Assembly (NCBI GenBank): GCA_028712575.1
Contig: JAQTPU010000028.1
Location: forward strand, 1-9,378
Length of the DNA stretch: 9,378 nt
Source of the DNA: Candidatus Iainarchaeum sp.
Lineage (GTDB): Archaea; Iainarchaeota; Iainarchaeia; Iainarchaeales; GCA-2688035
Direction of reading: 5' to 3'
A program made the translations under genes and the position numbers. Positions within the stretch are counted from its first letter, which is position 1. Every line of letters begins with the position of its first letter. The notes beneath the pieces are model-generated. The model worked only from the letters and a program-made list of their open reading frames with translations. It did not search any database and had not been told where the DNA came from. Positions 1 to 5,192 of the stretch are shown here, piece by piece.

Positions 1-114
1 GACTTGAGGGCAAGGCTGAAGCCGGAAGAAATTGAAACTGTTTACCAGAAGATTTTAGACAAGTTAGGCAGAAGCGTTAACATAAGGATGAGAAGGTCAA
101 ACAGGCCGTTTTGA
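1..114 (+). CDS. C-terminal end of an unrecognised protein (partial)
   Basis: Reading frame 1 is open from the first base to a TGA at 112-114 and gives 37 residues. The tail is charged and helical-looking (LKPEEIETVYQKILDKLG) and ends in a basic stretch, NIRMRRSNRPF. The start lies outside the window. I do not recognise the family from this fragment. The next gene begins 10 nt after this stop, with a GAGG overlapping the TGA, so the two are probably cotranscribed. Confidence refers to its being coding, not to any function. Confidence 0.6.
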   Translation, partial: DLRARLKPEEIETVYQKILDKLGRSVNIRMRRSNRPF

Positions 115-124
115 GGAATCGATT

Positions 125-658
125 ATGAATTTTGCACAGATTGATGAAAATTTTTTTATTTCGGGAATGCCCAGAGTGAAGGCCGATTTTGATTTTTTGG
201 AATTGCAGGGAATAAAAAAAGTTATTTTTTTGTTCAGGCCTGCGGGCTCAAGCGAGTATCTTCTTGAAAAGAAGTGCCTGGCCCCCTTCGGAATCGAAGT
301 AGTGCAAGTGCCTTATGAAAAGTCCATAAAACAATTGATTGTTGATTCACTGGGCTTGCTTGAAAACAAGCCCTGCCTTGTGCACTGCGGAGTTGGCGCT
401 GCTTCTTCAATAGTTGCAATGGCTTATCTTATCAGAAAAGGTTACACGCCAAGAAAGGCAAAACACGAGGTTTGGAAAAAATTCGGCGCGCGTGTTATTC
501 TGCATGCAGACGACAGGCAGGCTTTGCAGGAAATCTTTGCGGAAAGGCTTGCAGCGCAGGGCAAAACGCGCAGGGCAGGGCTTGCAAGAATTCGCGGAAA
601 AGCAAGTGGGGCACTGGAAACCGCCAAGCATAAAATCAGGCGCAGGCCTGGAAGGTGA
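125..658 (+). CDS. PTP/dual-specificity phosphatase-fold protein, catalytic Arg missing
   Basis: The 177-residue protein has the layout of a small tyrosine/dual-specificity phosphatase: an N-terminal beta strand 'FFISGMP', a strand KKVIFLF near residues 31-37, then the P-loop region CLVHCGVGAASS (84-95) followed by a helix SIVAMAYLIRKGYTPRKA. The family signature is HCxxGxxR(S/T). Here H87, C88, G91 and the trailing S95 are kept, but the phosphate-binding arginine is Ser94. In known PTPs that arginine is essential, so I infer a weak or non-catalytic, perhaps phosphate- or RNA-binding, protein. The last 35 residues are very basic (RIRGKASGALETAKHKIRRR), which could mean nucleic-acid contact. 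ATG at 125 follows GAGG at 113-116. The next gene's ribosome site overlaps this stop codon, so they form an operon. The fold call is fairly firm; the function is unknown. Confidence 0.75.
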   Translation: MNFAQIDENFFISGMPRVKADFDFLELQGIKKVIFLFRPAGSSEYLLEKKCLAPFGIEVVQVPYEKSIKQLIVDSLGLLENKPCLVHCGVGAASSIVAMAYLIRKGYTPRKAKHEVWKKFGARVILHADDRQALQEIFAERLAAQGKTRRAGLARIRGKASGALETAKHKIRRRPGR

Positions 659-662
659 AAAA

Positions 663-878
663 ATGCAGGATGGGAAAATCAAAAGGATTTGTTCGCAGTG
701 CGGCTCTGAAAACCTGAAGCAGGCTGTCACTCCCTGGAAAGGAATGGCAGGCCCCTTGATTGGGCAGTACAAGTGCCTTGACTGCGGCTTTGAAGGAATT
801 CCAATTGAAACAGGCGAAAAATCCGCTGAAAGAATAAGGGAGAAATTGCTTTTGAAAAATAAAAAATCTAAAATTTAA
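663..878 (+). CDS. Small zinc-ribbon protein
   Basis: A 71-residue protein with two CxxC knuckles: C10-S-Q-C13 and C38-L-D-C41. The pair is 24 residues apart, and each is followed by Gly as in zinc ribbons (CGSEN, CGFEG). The C-terminal third is a charged helix ending in a Lys-rich tail. The open frame extends upstream to 414, but I place the start at ATG 663. A clear GGTGA lies 5 nt before it and overlaps the stop codon of the phosphatase-like gene, which is typical translational coupling. Proteins of this shape in archaea are usually nucleic-acid-binding or complex-bridging, but no specific family is recognised. HerA's promoter overlaps the end of this gene. Confidence 0.75.
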   Translation: MQDGKIKRICSQCGSENLKQAVTPWKGMAGPLIGQYKCLDCGFEGIPIETGEKSAERIREKLLLKNKKSKI

Positions 879-881
879 TTG
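870..881 (+). promoter_or_regulatory. TATA-like box for herA
   Basis: The AT-rich element AAAATTTAATT spans the stop codon (876-878) of the upstream zinc-ribbon gene. Its centre is about 25 nt before ATG 901. That is the usual archaeal TATA-to-transcription-start distance, so the herA transcript may begin at or next to its start codon. No good Shine-Dalgarno precedes ATG 901, which agrees with a leaderless message. Confidence 0.4.
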
Positions 882-900
882 TTTTGCACGTGTGTTGATT

Positions 901-2430
901 ATGGAAAAAGAAATCGGAACAGTCATTTCCGGGCTTGAAAGCCCTTCGCCAAGCATGCTTGACTTTGTAGTCAACCAGGGCGTTGTCCACAGGGGCCAGT
1001 TTGTTGAAATGGATTACAGCGAGGGCACAATGGTCTGCCTTGTTACCGATGTTTTCAAGACAAACAGGTATTTTGAAAGGGCTGAAAGCGTAAAGGAATT
1101 TGAAAGCTCTGGCGCAAAGCTTTTCGAGCAGTTCCCGACAGCAGAATGGGAATACCTTGTTGCAAAAACCCGCCCCCTGGGGGTTTTTAAGGAGGGCATG
1201 ACAATAAGGGCAACCCTGCCTCCGGGGCCCGGAACAAGGGTGAGGGTTGCGTCAAACGGGCTTCTGAAAAAATTTTTTCATTTTGATGACAACGGCCTTC
1301 TCCTTGGAAATGTTGAAAACCACGACCTGCCTGTAAAAATTTCAATGAGCAACCTTCTGAAAAAGCATCTCGCGATTCTTGCAATGAGCGGGGCTGGGAA
1401 ATCGCACTGCACATCGGTTCTTTTTGAGGAACTTTTGGACAGGCAGAAAGAGGCCGGCAGGATTGCAATAATTGTTTTCGATCCCCACGGGGAATACTCA
1501 AGTTTTGCCGACAGGTCGCCTGAAAAGGGCAGGCAGGATTACAGTTCAAAAACAATTTTGGTAAAAGCATCTGACATCAAAATAGGCGTTCCAAAATTAA
1601 GCGTAAATACTCTTGACTCCCTGATAAAGGGATTAAGCCCTGTAATGAAAAGGGAGCTTGGGAAGGTTTTTTCAGATTTGCAGAAAAAAATGCGTTCTGG
1701 AAAAGGGCCGTTTGACCTGCTTGACGTGAAAGAGGAAATTTCAAAGGCTGAAATAGGCGAGAATACCAGGGGGCCTTTGCTTGCATGGATTTCAGAACTT
1801 CAGGACCTGCAGTTGTTTGACAAGACTGACAATCCGAGTTTTTTTGATTTTGCACAGCCGGGAAAATTGACAGTAATCGACCTTTCGGAACTGATTGATT
1901 TGCGCAAGAAGCAGATAATCGTCTCTTACATTGCGCGCAGGCTGTTTTATGCAAGGCGCGACAAGGGCATTCCGCCTTTCCTGCTTGTTCTTGAAGAGGC
2001 TCATCAGTTTGTTCCCCAACAATCTTCCGAAGAGACTGCAATAAGCAGGCCCATTATCCAGACAATTGCAAGGGAAGGAAGAAAATTCGGCGCTTCTCTC
2101 TGCCTGATTTCCCAGAGGCCCATACATCTCAGCACAACTGTTCTTGCGCAGTGCAACACGCACATTATCCTGCGCATTACAAACCCGTATGATTTGAAGC
2201 ACATTGGGGAAAGTTCAGAGGGCCTTGACAACAGGTCTCTTGACATGATAACTTCTTTGAGAGTCGGGGAAGGCCTTATTGTCGGGGAGGCAACCCATTA
2301 TCCCCTGTTTTTCAAGGTGCGGCAGAGGAAAAGCATGGAAAGCAGGCACGAAGTCACACTGGAAAAAGCAGGCCTTGATTTTGAAACAAGCAGGGACGCC
2401 AAGAAAAAGGAAATAGACGAATTCTTATAG
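901..2430 (+). CDS. herA: HerA-type hexameric DNA translocase/helicase
   Basis: This is an FtsK/HerA-superfamily ATPase, 509 residues. Numbering from ATG 901, residues 1 to about 130 resemble the N-terminal HAS beta-barrel (EIGTVISGL, RGQFVEMDY). The RecA-like core carries Walker A AMSGAGKSH at 161-169, the conserved FDPHGEYSSF after it, and Walker B FLLVLEEAHQF at 360-370 with two acidic residues. An arginine-finger region AREGRKFG follows at 390-397, then ISQRP and the C-terminal SLRVGEGLIVG segment. HerA works as a hexameric ring with the nuclease NurA, helping Mre11-Rad50 resect DNA ends. The frame opens earlier, at GTG 892, but ATG 901 sits at the right distance from a TATA-like box and gives the usual N-terminus. 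No NurA-like gene is recognised nearby. The following genes are an orphan Cys-rich protein and a polymerase-like protein. Confidence 0.93.
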   Translation: MEKEIGTVISGLESPSPSMLDFVVNQGVVHRGQFVEMDYSEGTMVCLVTDVFKTNRYFERAESVKEFESSGAKLFEQFPTAEWEYLVAKTRPLGVFKEGMTIRATLPPGPGTRVRVASNGLLKKFFHFDDNGLLLGNVENHDLPVKISMSNLLKKHLAILAMSGAGKSHCTSVLFEELLDRQKEAGRIAIIVFDPHGEYSSFADRSPEKGRQDYSSKTILVKASDIKIGVPKLSVNTLDSLIKGLSPVMKRELGKVFSDLQKKMRSGKGPFDLLDVKEEISKAEIGENTRGPLLAWISELQDLQLFDKTDNPSFFDFAQPGKLTVIDLSELIDLRKKQIIVSYIARRLFYARRDKGIPPFLLVLEEAHQFVPQQSSEETAISRPIIQTIAREGRKFGASLCLISQRPIHLSTTVLAQCNTHIILRITNPYDLKHIGESSEGLDNRSLDMITSLRVGEGLIVGEATHYPLFFKVRQRKSMESRHEVTLEKAGLDFETSRDAKKKEIDEFL

Positions 2431-2520
2431 GTGGCAATTTGCCTGAAGAAAAAGAACTTATGCTGTAATTTTCTGCTCCTGACGAACTTTCGGGTTTTTT
2501 TAATTTTTTTTGTGCAAGCC

Positions 2521-2528
2521 TTTAAATA
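2521..2528 (+). promoter_or_regulatory. TATA box of the Cys-rich gene
   Basis: TTTAAATA, preceded by GCC, lies in the 141-nt spacer after herA and is close to the archaeal TATA consensus. It predicts a transcription start near 2548-2553. That would leave a leader of about 20 nt containing the ribosome site GGGGTGA at 2561-2567, ahead of the TTG start at 2572. Confidence 0.5.
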
Positions 2529-2571
2529 TTTTTTGCTTCTAAATAATAAAAGATTTTTTTGGGGTGAAAAA

Positions 2572-2889
2572 TTGGCTCTGTCAAGTTTTGTTTATTCTGC
2601 AAGGAAGCATACTCCAGAAGCCCAAAAATTTGACCCTGCAAAAAAACTGGCTAATTTTATTGACGCTACAAAGCCGTTAACAGGCGATGAACGCGCAATG
2701 CTCGGCAAAGATGCGGAAGGAACTGCTGTTGATGCAAACGGGGTGCCTGTCCAGGCAGCCCCTGTTCAAAGATTCAACTGGGAAACCTGCGAGCACATGA
2801 AAAAAGCCTCCCCGAACTGCCTCTGCAGGCGCTTTTTCAGCATCTGCGTAAAAGAAAAATGCAAGGGCAGATTCAATCCAAGCCCATAA
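2572..2889 (+). CDS. Orphan Cys-rich protein, probable metal binder (TTG start)
   Basis: A 105-residue protein with no family I recognise. The N-terminal two thirds (SARKHTPEAQKFDPAKK, then FIDATKPLTGDERAML) look like soluble helical or loop sequence. The C-terminal third is Cys-rich: C73, H75, C83, C85, C92 and C97, in a CxH-x7-CxC-x6-C-x4-C pattern that could bind zinc or an iron-sulfur cluster. The frame is open back to 2431. That extension would be very hydrophobic and lies over the promoter, so I reject it. TTG at 2572 has GGTGA four bases upstream (within GGGGTGA), the same arrangement seen at other non-ATG starts in this window. It lies between herA and the polymerase-like gene in the same orientation. 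A role in DNA processing is only guilt by position. Confidence 0.72.
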   Translation: MALSSFVYSARKHTPEAQKFDPAKKLANFIDATKPLTGDERAMLGKDAEGTAVDANGVPVQAAPVQRFNWETCEHMKKASPNCLCRRFFSICVKEKCKGRFNPSP

Positions 2890-2899
2890 ATAGCGGATT

Positions 2900-2932
2900 A
2901 GCGGAAACCCGCTGCCTGAAATTGTTTTTAAG
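2900..2932 (+). promoter_or_regulatory. Small hairpin and TATA-like box ahead of the polymerase-like gene
   Basis: A five-pair hairpin, AGCGG-AAAC-CCGCT (2900-2913), follows the stop of the Cys-rich gene. After it comes GTTTTTAAG (2924-2932), whose centre is about 26 nt before ATG 2954. The second element is a plausible TATA box giving a leaderless transcript, since no Shine-Dalgarno is visible before that ATG. The hairpin could take part in ending the upstream transcript, but it is short. Confidence 0.35.
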
Positions 2933-2953
2933 CAAAAAAAACCTCTTTATTTC

Positions 2954-4498
2954 ATGGAAACTCTTTTGCAGGCTGAACAGCGGGAAAAAATTTACTCTTT
3001 TGCTGAAGAATCATTCTTATCCAAAGAGGCCGCTTCCCCTTTCTGGCTCACCGGAATTAAGTATCTTGAGGAGAAAAAAGCGATTCTGGCTGAATTTTCC
3101 TGCGGGGAATCAAAGCGGACTTTCAGCCTTGCCTTTTTTCCCTGCCTGCTTGTTTCAAAAAAAACAGCTTCAAAAGAATCGCTTAAGCAGGAAATGTCCC
3201 TTCTTGGAAACCAGAAATTCGAGCTTATTGAATTTGAAAATTCTTACAAGGTTGTTTCCTCAAATTTTTCAATTCTGCAGAGGCTGGCCAACGGCATTTT
3301 TGCCTCAACAGGCGCAATTTCAATAATGCCCCTGCCTGAAACCCAGTTTTTGATTCAAAAAAACTGGGGATTTTTCGATGCCTTTGATTTTGAAGAAACC
3401 TCTTCAGGCACTGTTCCAAAAAAAATTGATTGTTTTGGCCTTCCGAATGTCAGGACTGATTTTTTTTCAGAGCCCCTTCCAAAAACAATTGCAGAACTCT
3501 ACAAAATAGATGCAAAAGAAGCCGATTCAATACTTTCCCTTGTTTCAATGTCCAAGCTTCTTTTCCTGCCGCTTGAAAAAATCCCCGCCACGGGCTTTTT
3601 GAGGCAGGAGCTTTTTTTGGAAAACTTTTTTTTCAGGAACAATTTTGTTCCCGGCAGCCTTGCAAAGCAAAGCGCAAAAGAAAGCCACACAAGCCAGGCA
3701 GCGGGCTTTTTTCGCGGCAGGCCGGAATTTGACCTTGCTCCCCTGATTCCAATGCTTCTCACAAACGCCTGTTACAATATCGGCTTTGAAACTCTTGATT
3801 GTGAATGCTGTGAACCCGGGAATTACAATGCCGGAAACCTTCTTCCGAGCTCTTTTGTTGAAGTTGAATTCTTAAAGGATGTCTTCTATTTTGACTCTGT
3901 AAACAGTTGTTTTTCAGATTCTTTCCACGAATCCTCGCCCTTCAAGGAAAACAGGCTTCGCAGGAAAAAAGAATTCTTTTTGAAAACATTCCCTGTTGGC
4001 CCGTTCAGCAGGAATGAAAAATGCCTTGTGCCCCTGCCCGATGCCATTGTTCTTGAACAGAACAGGGATGCGAAAATCCTTTCTTTCAGCGAAAAGCACT
4101 GGTCCTGCAGGAACAGGGAATCCCTTTTATCCGGGCTTGTCCTGGAAACAAGGGAAAAAGCATTCCAAATGGGCCTTGCACTCGAAAAGGCAAGCGAAAA
4201 ATTTTTTTCAGGCAACAACATTGTAAAAGGGCTTTTTTCCCTTGAAAAGGACTTTTCTTCAAGGCTTGTTCTTGAACATAAAAAAAACCTTGAATTCTTT
4301 TTGAATAACCTTCCCCTTCAGGCTGCAAACCCTGAAAGCAGGTTTTTTGACAAAAAGCTTGCCTCTGCAATTGAAGCGATCCAGGCAAATTCACTGAATG
4401 CCTTTGAAAAGCTCAATAGCGAAGGCGGGCGGGAACAATGCCTGCTTCAAAGCCCCCTGGCTGAATACCTGCGCTCTTTTTCCAATAAGCCCCAATAG
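2954..4498 (+). CDS. Putative inactivated, truncated family-B DNA polymerase relative
   Basis: A 514-residue protein. I see a pattern of landmarks that fits archaeal PolB. Residues 30-67 (FWLTGIKYLEEKKAILAEF, later FFPCLLVS) resemble the PolB N-terminal barrel. PETQFLIQKNWGFFDAF (128-144) resembles the segment before the exonuclease domain. ELYKIDAKEAD (181-191) resembles the exonuclease III YxxxD region. SMSKLLFLPLEKI to LFLENFFFRNNFVP (198-233) matches the linker into the palm. FDLAPLIPMLLTNACYNIG (259-277), followed by FETLDCECC, sits where PolB has DxxSLYPSI and the Cys-containing loop. KHWSCRNRESLLSGLVLE (381-398) resembles the following FC..GFIP helix. The exonuclease core is almost absent, the catalytic Asp and SLYP are lost, and no motif B or YxDTD motif C exists. 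It would therefore be catalytically dead. Archaea are known to carry inactivated PolB paralogues; this one is shorter. It is not NurA: no DGS motif. ATG 2954 suits a leaderless start. The family call comes from motif memory and is uncertain. Confidence 0.45.
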   Translation: METLLQAEQREKIYSFAEESFLSKEAASPFWLTGIKYLEEKKAILAEFSCGESKRTFSLAFFPCLLVSKKTASKESLKQEMSLLGNQKFELIEFENSYKVVSSNFSILQRLANGIFASTGAISIMPLPETQFLIQKNWGFFDAFDFEETSSGTVPKKIDCFGLPNVRTDFFSEPLPKTIAELYKIDAKEADSILSLVSMSKLLFLPLEKIPATGFLRQELFLENFFFRNNFVPGSLAKQSAKESHTSQAAGFFRGRPEFDLAPLIPMLLTNACYNIGFETLDCECCEPGNYNAGNLLPSSFVEVEFLKDVFYFDSVNSCFSDSFHESSPFKENRLRRKKEFFLKTFPVGPFSRNEKCLVPLPDAIVLEQNRDAKILSFSEKHWSCRNRESLLSGLVLETREKAFQMGLALEKASEKFFSGNNIVKGLFSLEKDFSSRLVLEHKKNLEFFLNNLPLQAANPESRFFDKKLASAIEAIQANSLNAFEKLNSEGGREQCLLQSPLAEYLRSFSNKPQ

Positions 4499-4518
4499 CA
4501 TGTTTTTCAGCTGTTTCC

Positions 4519-4544
4519 GAAGCTTTTTTAACCTTTCTTTTTAA
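4519..4544 (+). terminator. Oligo-T terminator after the polymerase-like gene
   Basis: Just after the stop at 4498 the plus strand has two T-runs (CTTTTTTAACC and CTTTCTTTTTAA). Archaeal RNA polymerase terminates at such T-rich tracts without needing a hairpin. The 152-nt spacer to rpoK also contains that gene's promoter, so termination here is sensible. T-runs are common in this AT-rich sequence, so confidence is low. Confidence 0.3.
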
Positions 4545-4580
4545 TAGTTCTTTAATTGAGCCGTAATTTCAAGTTTATCC

Positions 4581-4592
4581 TATTTTTTAAAA
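4581..4592 (+). promoter_or_regulatory. Possible TATA box for rpoK
   Basis: TATTTTTTAAAA precedes rpoK by about 60 nt. A start about 25 nt downstream would leave a leader of about 40 nt that includes GTGA at 4641-4644, six bases before ATG 4651. A second AT-rich element (AGTTTTATGA, near 4626-4635) is too close for that leader, so the upstream box is preferred. Confidence 0.3.
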
Positions 4593-4650
4593 GTGATTTT
4601 TTTTGGAAAAAACTTTTTCAAAAAAAGTTTTATGAGAAACGTGAATTTGT

Positions 4651-4857
4651 ATGGAAAAAATATCAAGATTTGAAAAAGCCAGGTTATTGTCTGCAAGGGC
4701 GCTGCAACTGGCGCTTGGCGCGCCTCCTTTGGTAAAGGCAGAGCACGAAAAGACAATGTATGAAATGGCAAAAAAGGAATTTGAGGCAAGGGTTCTGCCC
4801 CTGAACATTCTCCGGACTTTTCCAAACGGCGAAGTAAGGGAAATCGAGTGGAGCTAG
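4651..4857 (+). CDS. rpoK: DNA-directed RNA polymerase subunit Rpo6/K
   Basis: A 68-residue protein matching archaeal RpoK, the equivalent of eukaryotic Rpb6 and bacterial omega. It helps RNA polymerase assemble by clamping the largest subunit. The family core is clear: SRFEKARLLSARALQLALGAPP (residues 4-25), where the RFEKARxxxARALQ(I/L) helix and GAP turn are diagnostic. It is followed by the strand region KKEFEARVLPLNILRTFPNG. The C-terminus is short and ends EIEWS, as expected of the compact archaeal form with no acidic N-terminal tail. ATG 4651 has GTGA six bases upstream. The next gene is rps17e; pairing of transcription and translation genes is common in archaea. Confidence 0.93.
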   Translation: MEKISRFEKARLLSARALQLALGAPPLVKAEHEKTMYEMAKKEFEARVLPLNILRTFPNGEVREIEWS

Positions 4858-4875
4858 GCCTTTTCTTTAAAAGAA

Positions 4876-4963
4876 CATTGTAAAACCGAAGGTTTTACGA
4901 TGCCTCACAAGGTTCTCCTTGTAAGGAAGCCCTGGGAAAAGAAGAAAATTGCTGTGCAATTTT
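4876..4963 (+). ncRNA. Three consecutive hairpins in the rpoK-rps17e spacer
   Basis: The 140-nt gap holds three stems in a row. The first is a 12-pair stem (4876-4887 with 4891-4902, one G-T wobble) around a GAA triloop. The second is ACAAGG-TTCT-CCTTGT (4907-4922). The third is AAAATTGC-TGT-GCAATTTT (4945-4963). They end about 35 nt before the GTG start of rps17e. They could be a structured leader for ribosomal-protein autoregulation, or processing and termination signals between the genes. No known RNA family is recognised. Confidence 0.4.
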
Positions 4964-4997
4964 AAAAAAAATTTTATTAAAAATGAGAAGTGATATT

Positions 4998-5192
4998 GTG
5001 GGTAAGGCTGTTCCAAAGGCAATAAAAATGCGCGTTGAAATCCTTCTTGAGGAAATCCGCGACAAATGCACAACCAGTTTTGAAAAAAACAAGGAACTGC
5101 TCGCCTCTCTTCAGACTCCTTTTTCAAAAATAGACAAGAACATAATGGCGGCCTATCTGACAAGAAGAATGATTGCGGAAAAAAAGAAATAA
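4998..5192 (+). CDS. rps17e: Small ribosomal subunit protein S17e (GTG start)
   Basis: A 64-residue protein that aligns by eye with archaeal S17e, a small-subunit protein of archaea and eukaryotes. It has VGKAVPKAIK at the N-terminus (family: MGxVRPxxIKR), then LLEEIRDKCTTSFEKNKELL (family: DKFTxDFExNK) and the final SKIDKNIMAAYLTRRMI, where the family has S-K-x-x-R-N-x-IAGYxTR. An ATG five codons upstream (4983) is possible. GTG 4998 gives the expected family N-terminus and has AGTGA ending four bases before it, the spacing used elsewhere in this window. Several family Gly and Arg positions are changed (AAY for AGY, DKN for RRN-like), so it is a divergent S17e. Its stop codon abuts the rad50 stop on the other strand. 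Confidence 0.85.
   Translation: MGKAVPKAIKMRVEILLEEIRDKCTTSFEKNKELLASLQTPFSKIDKNIMAAYLTRRMIAEKKK

Noticed and set aside
892..900. GTG 892 as the start of HerA
   Set aside because: It adds only three residues. ATG 901 fits the TATA distance and the family N-terminus better.
1577..2246. Minus-strand frames inside herA (80 to 154 residues)
   Set aside because: They are shadows of the herA codons, with no recognisable domain, and herA is certain.
2431..2571. N-terminal extension of the Cys-rich protein back to 2431
   Set aside because: It would add a hydrophobic Phe/Leu-rich stretch translated from AT-rich spacer that holds a good TATA box. TTG 2572 has GGTGA at the right distance.
2954..4498. 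Reading this gene as NurA because it follows herA
   Set aside because: No DGS motif or other NurA acidic active-site pattern is visible. The landmarks fit a family-B polymerase better.
4983..4997. ATG 4983 as the start of S17e
   Set aside because: It adds five residues not found in the family. GTG 4998 gives the conserved N-terminus and has AGTGA four bases upstream.
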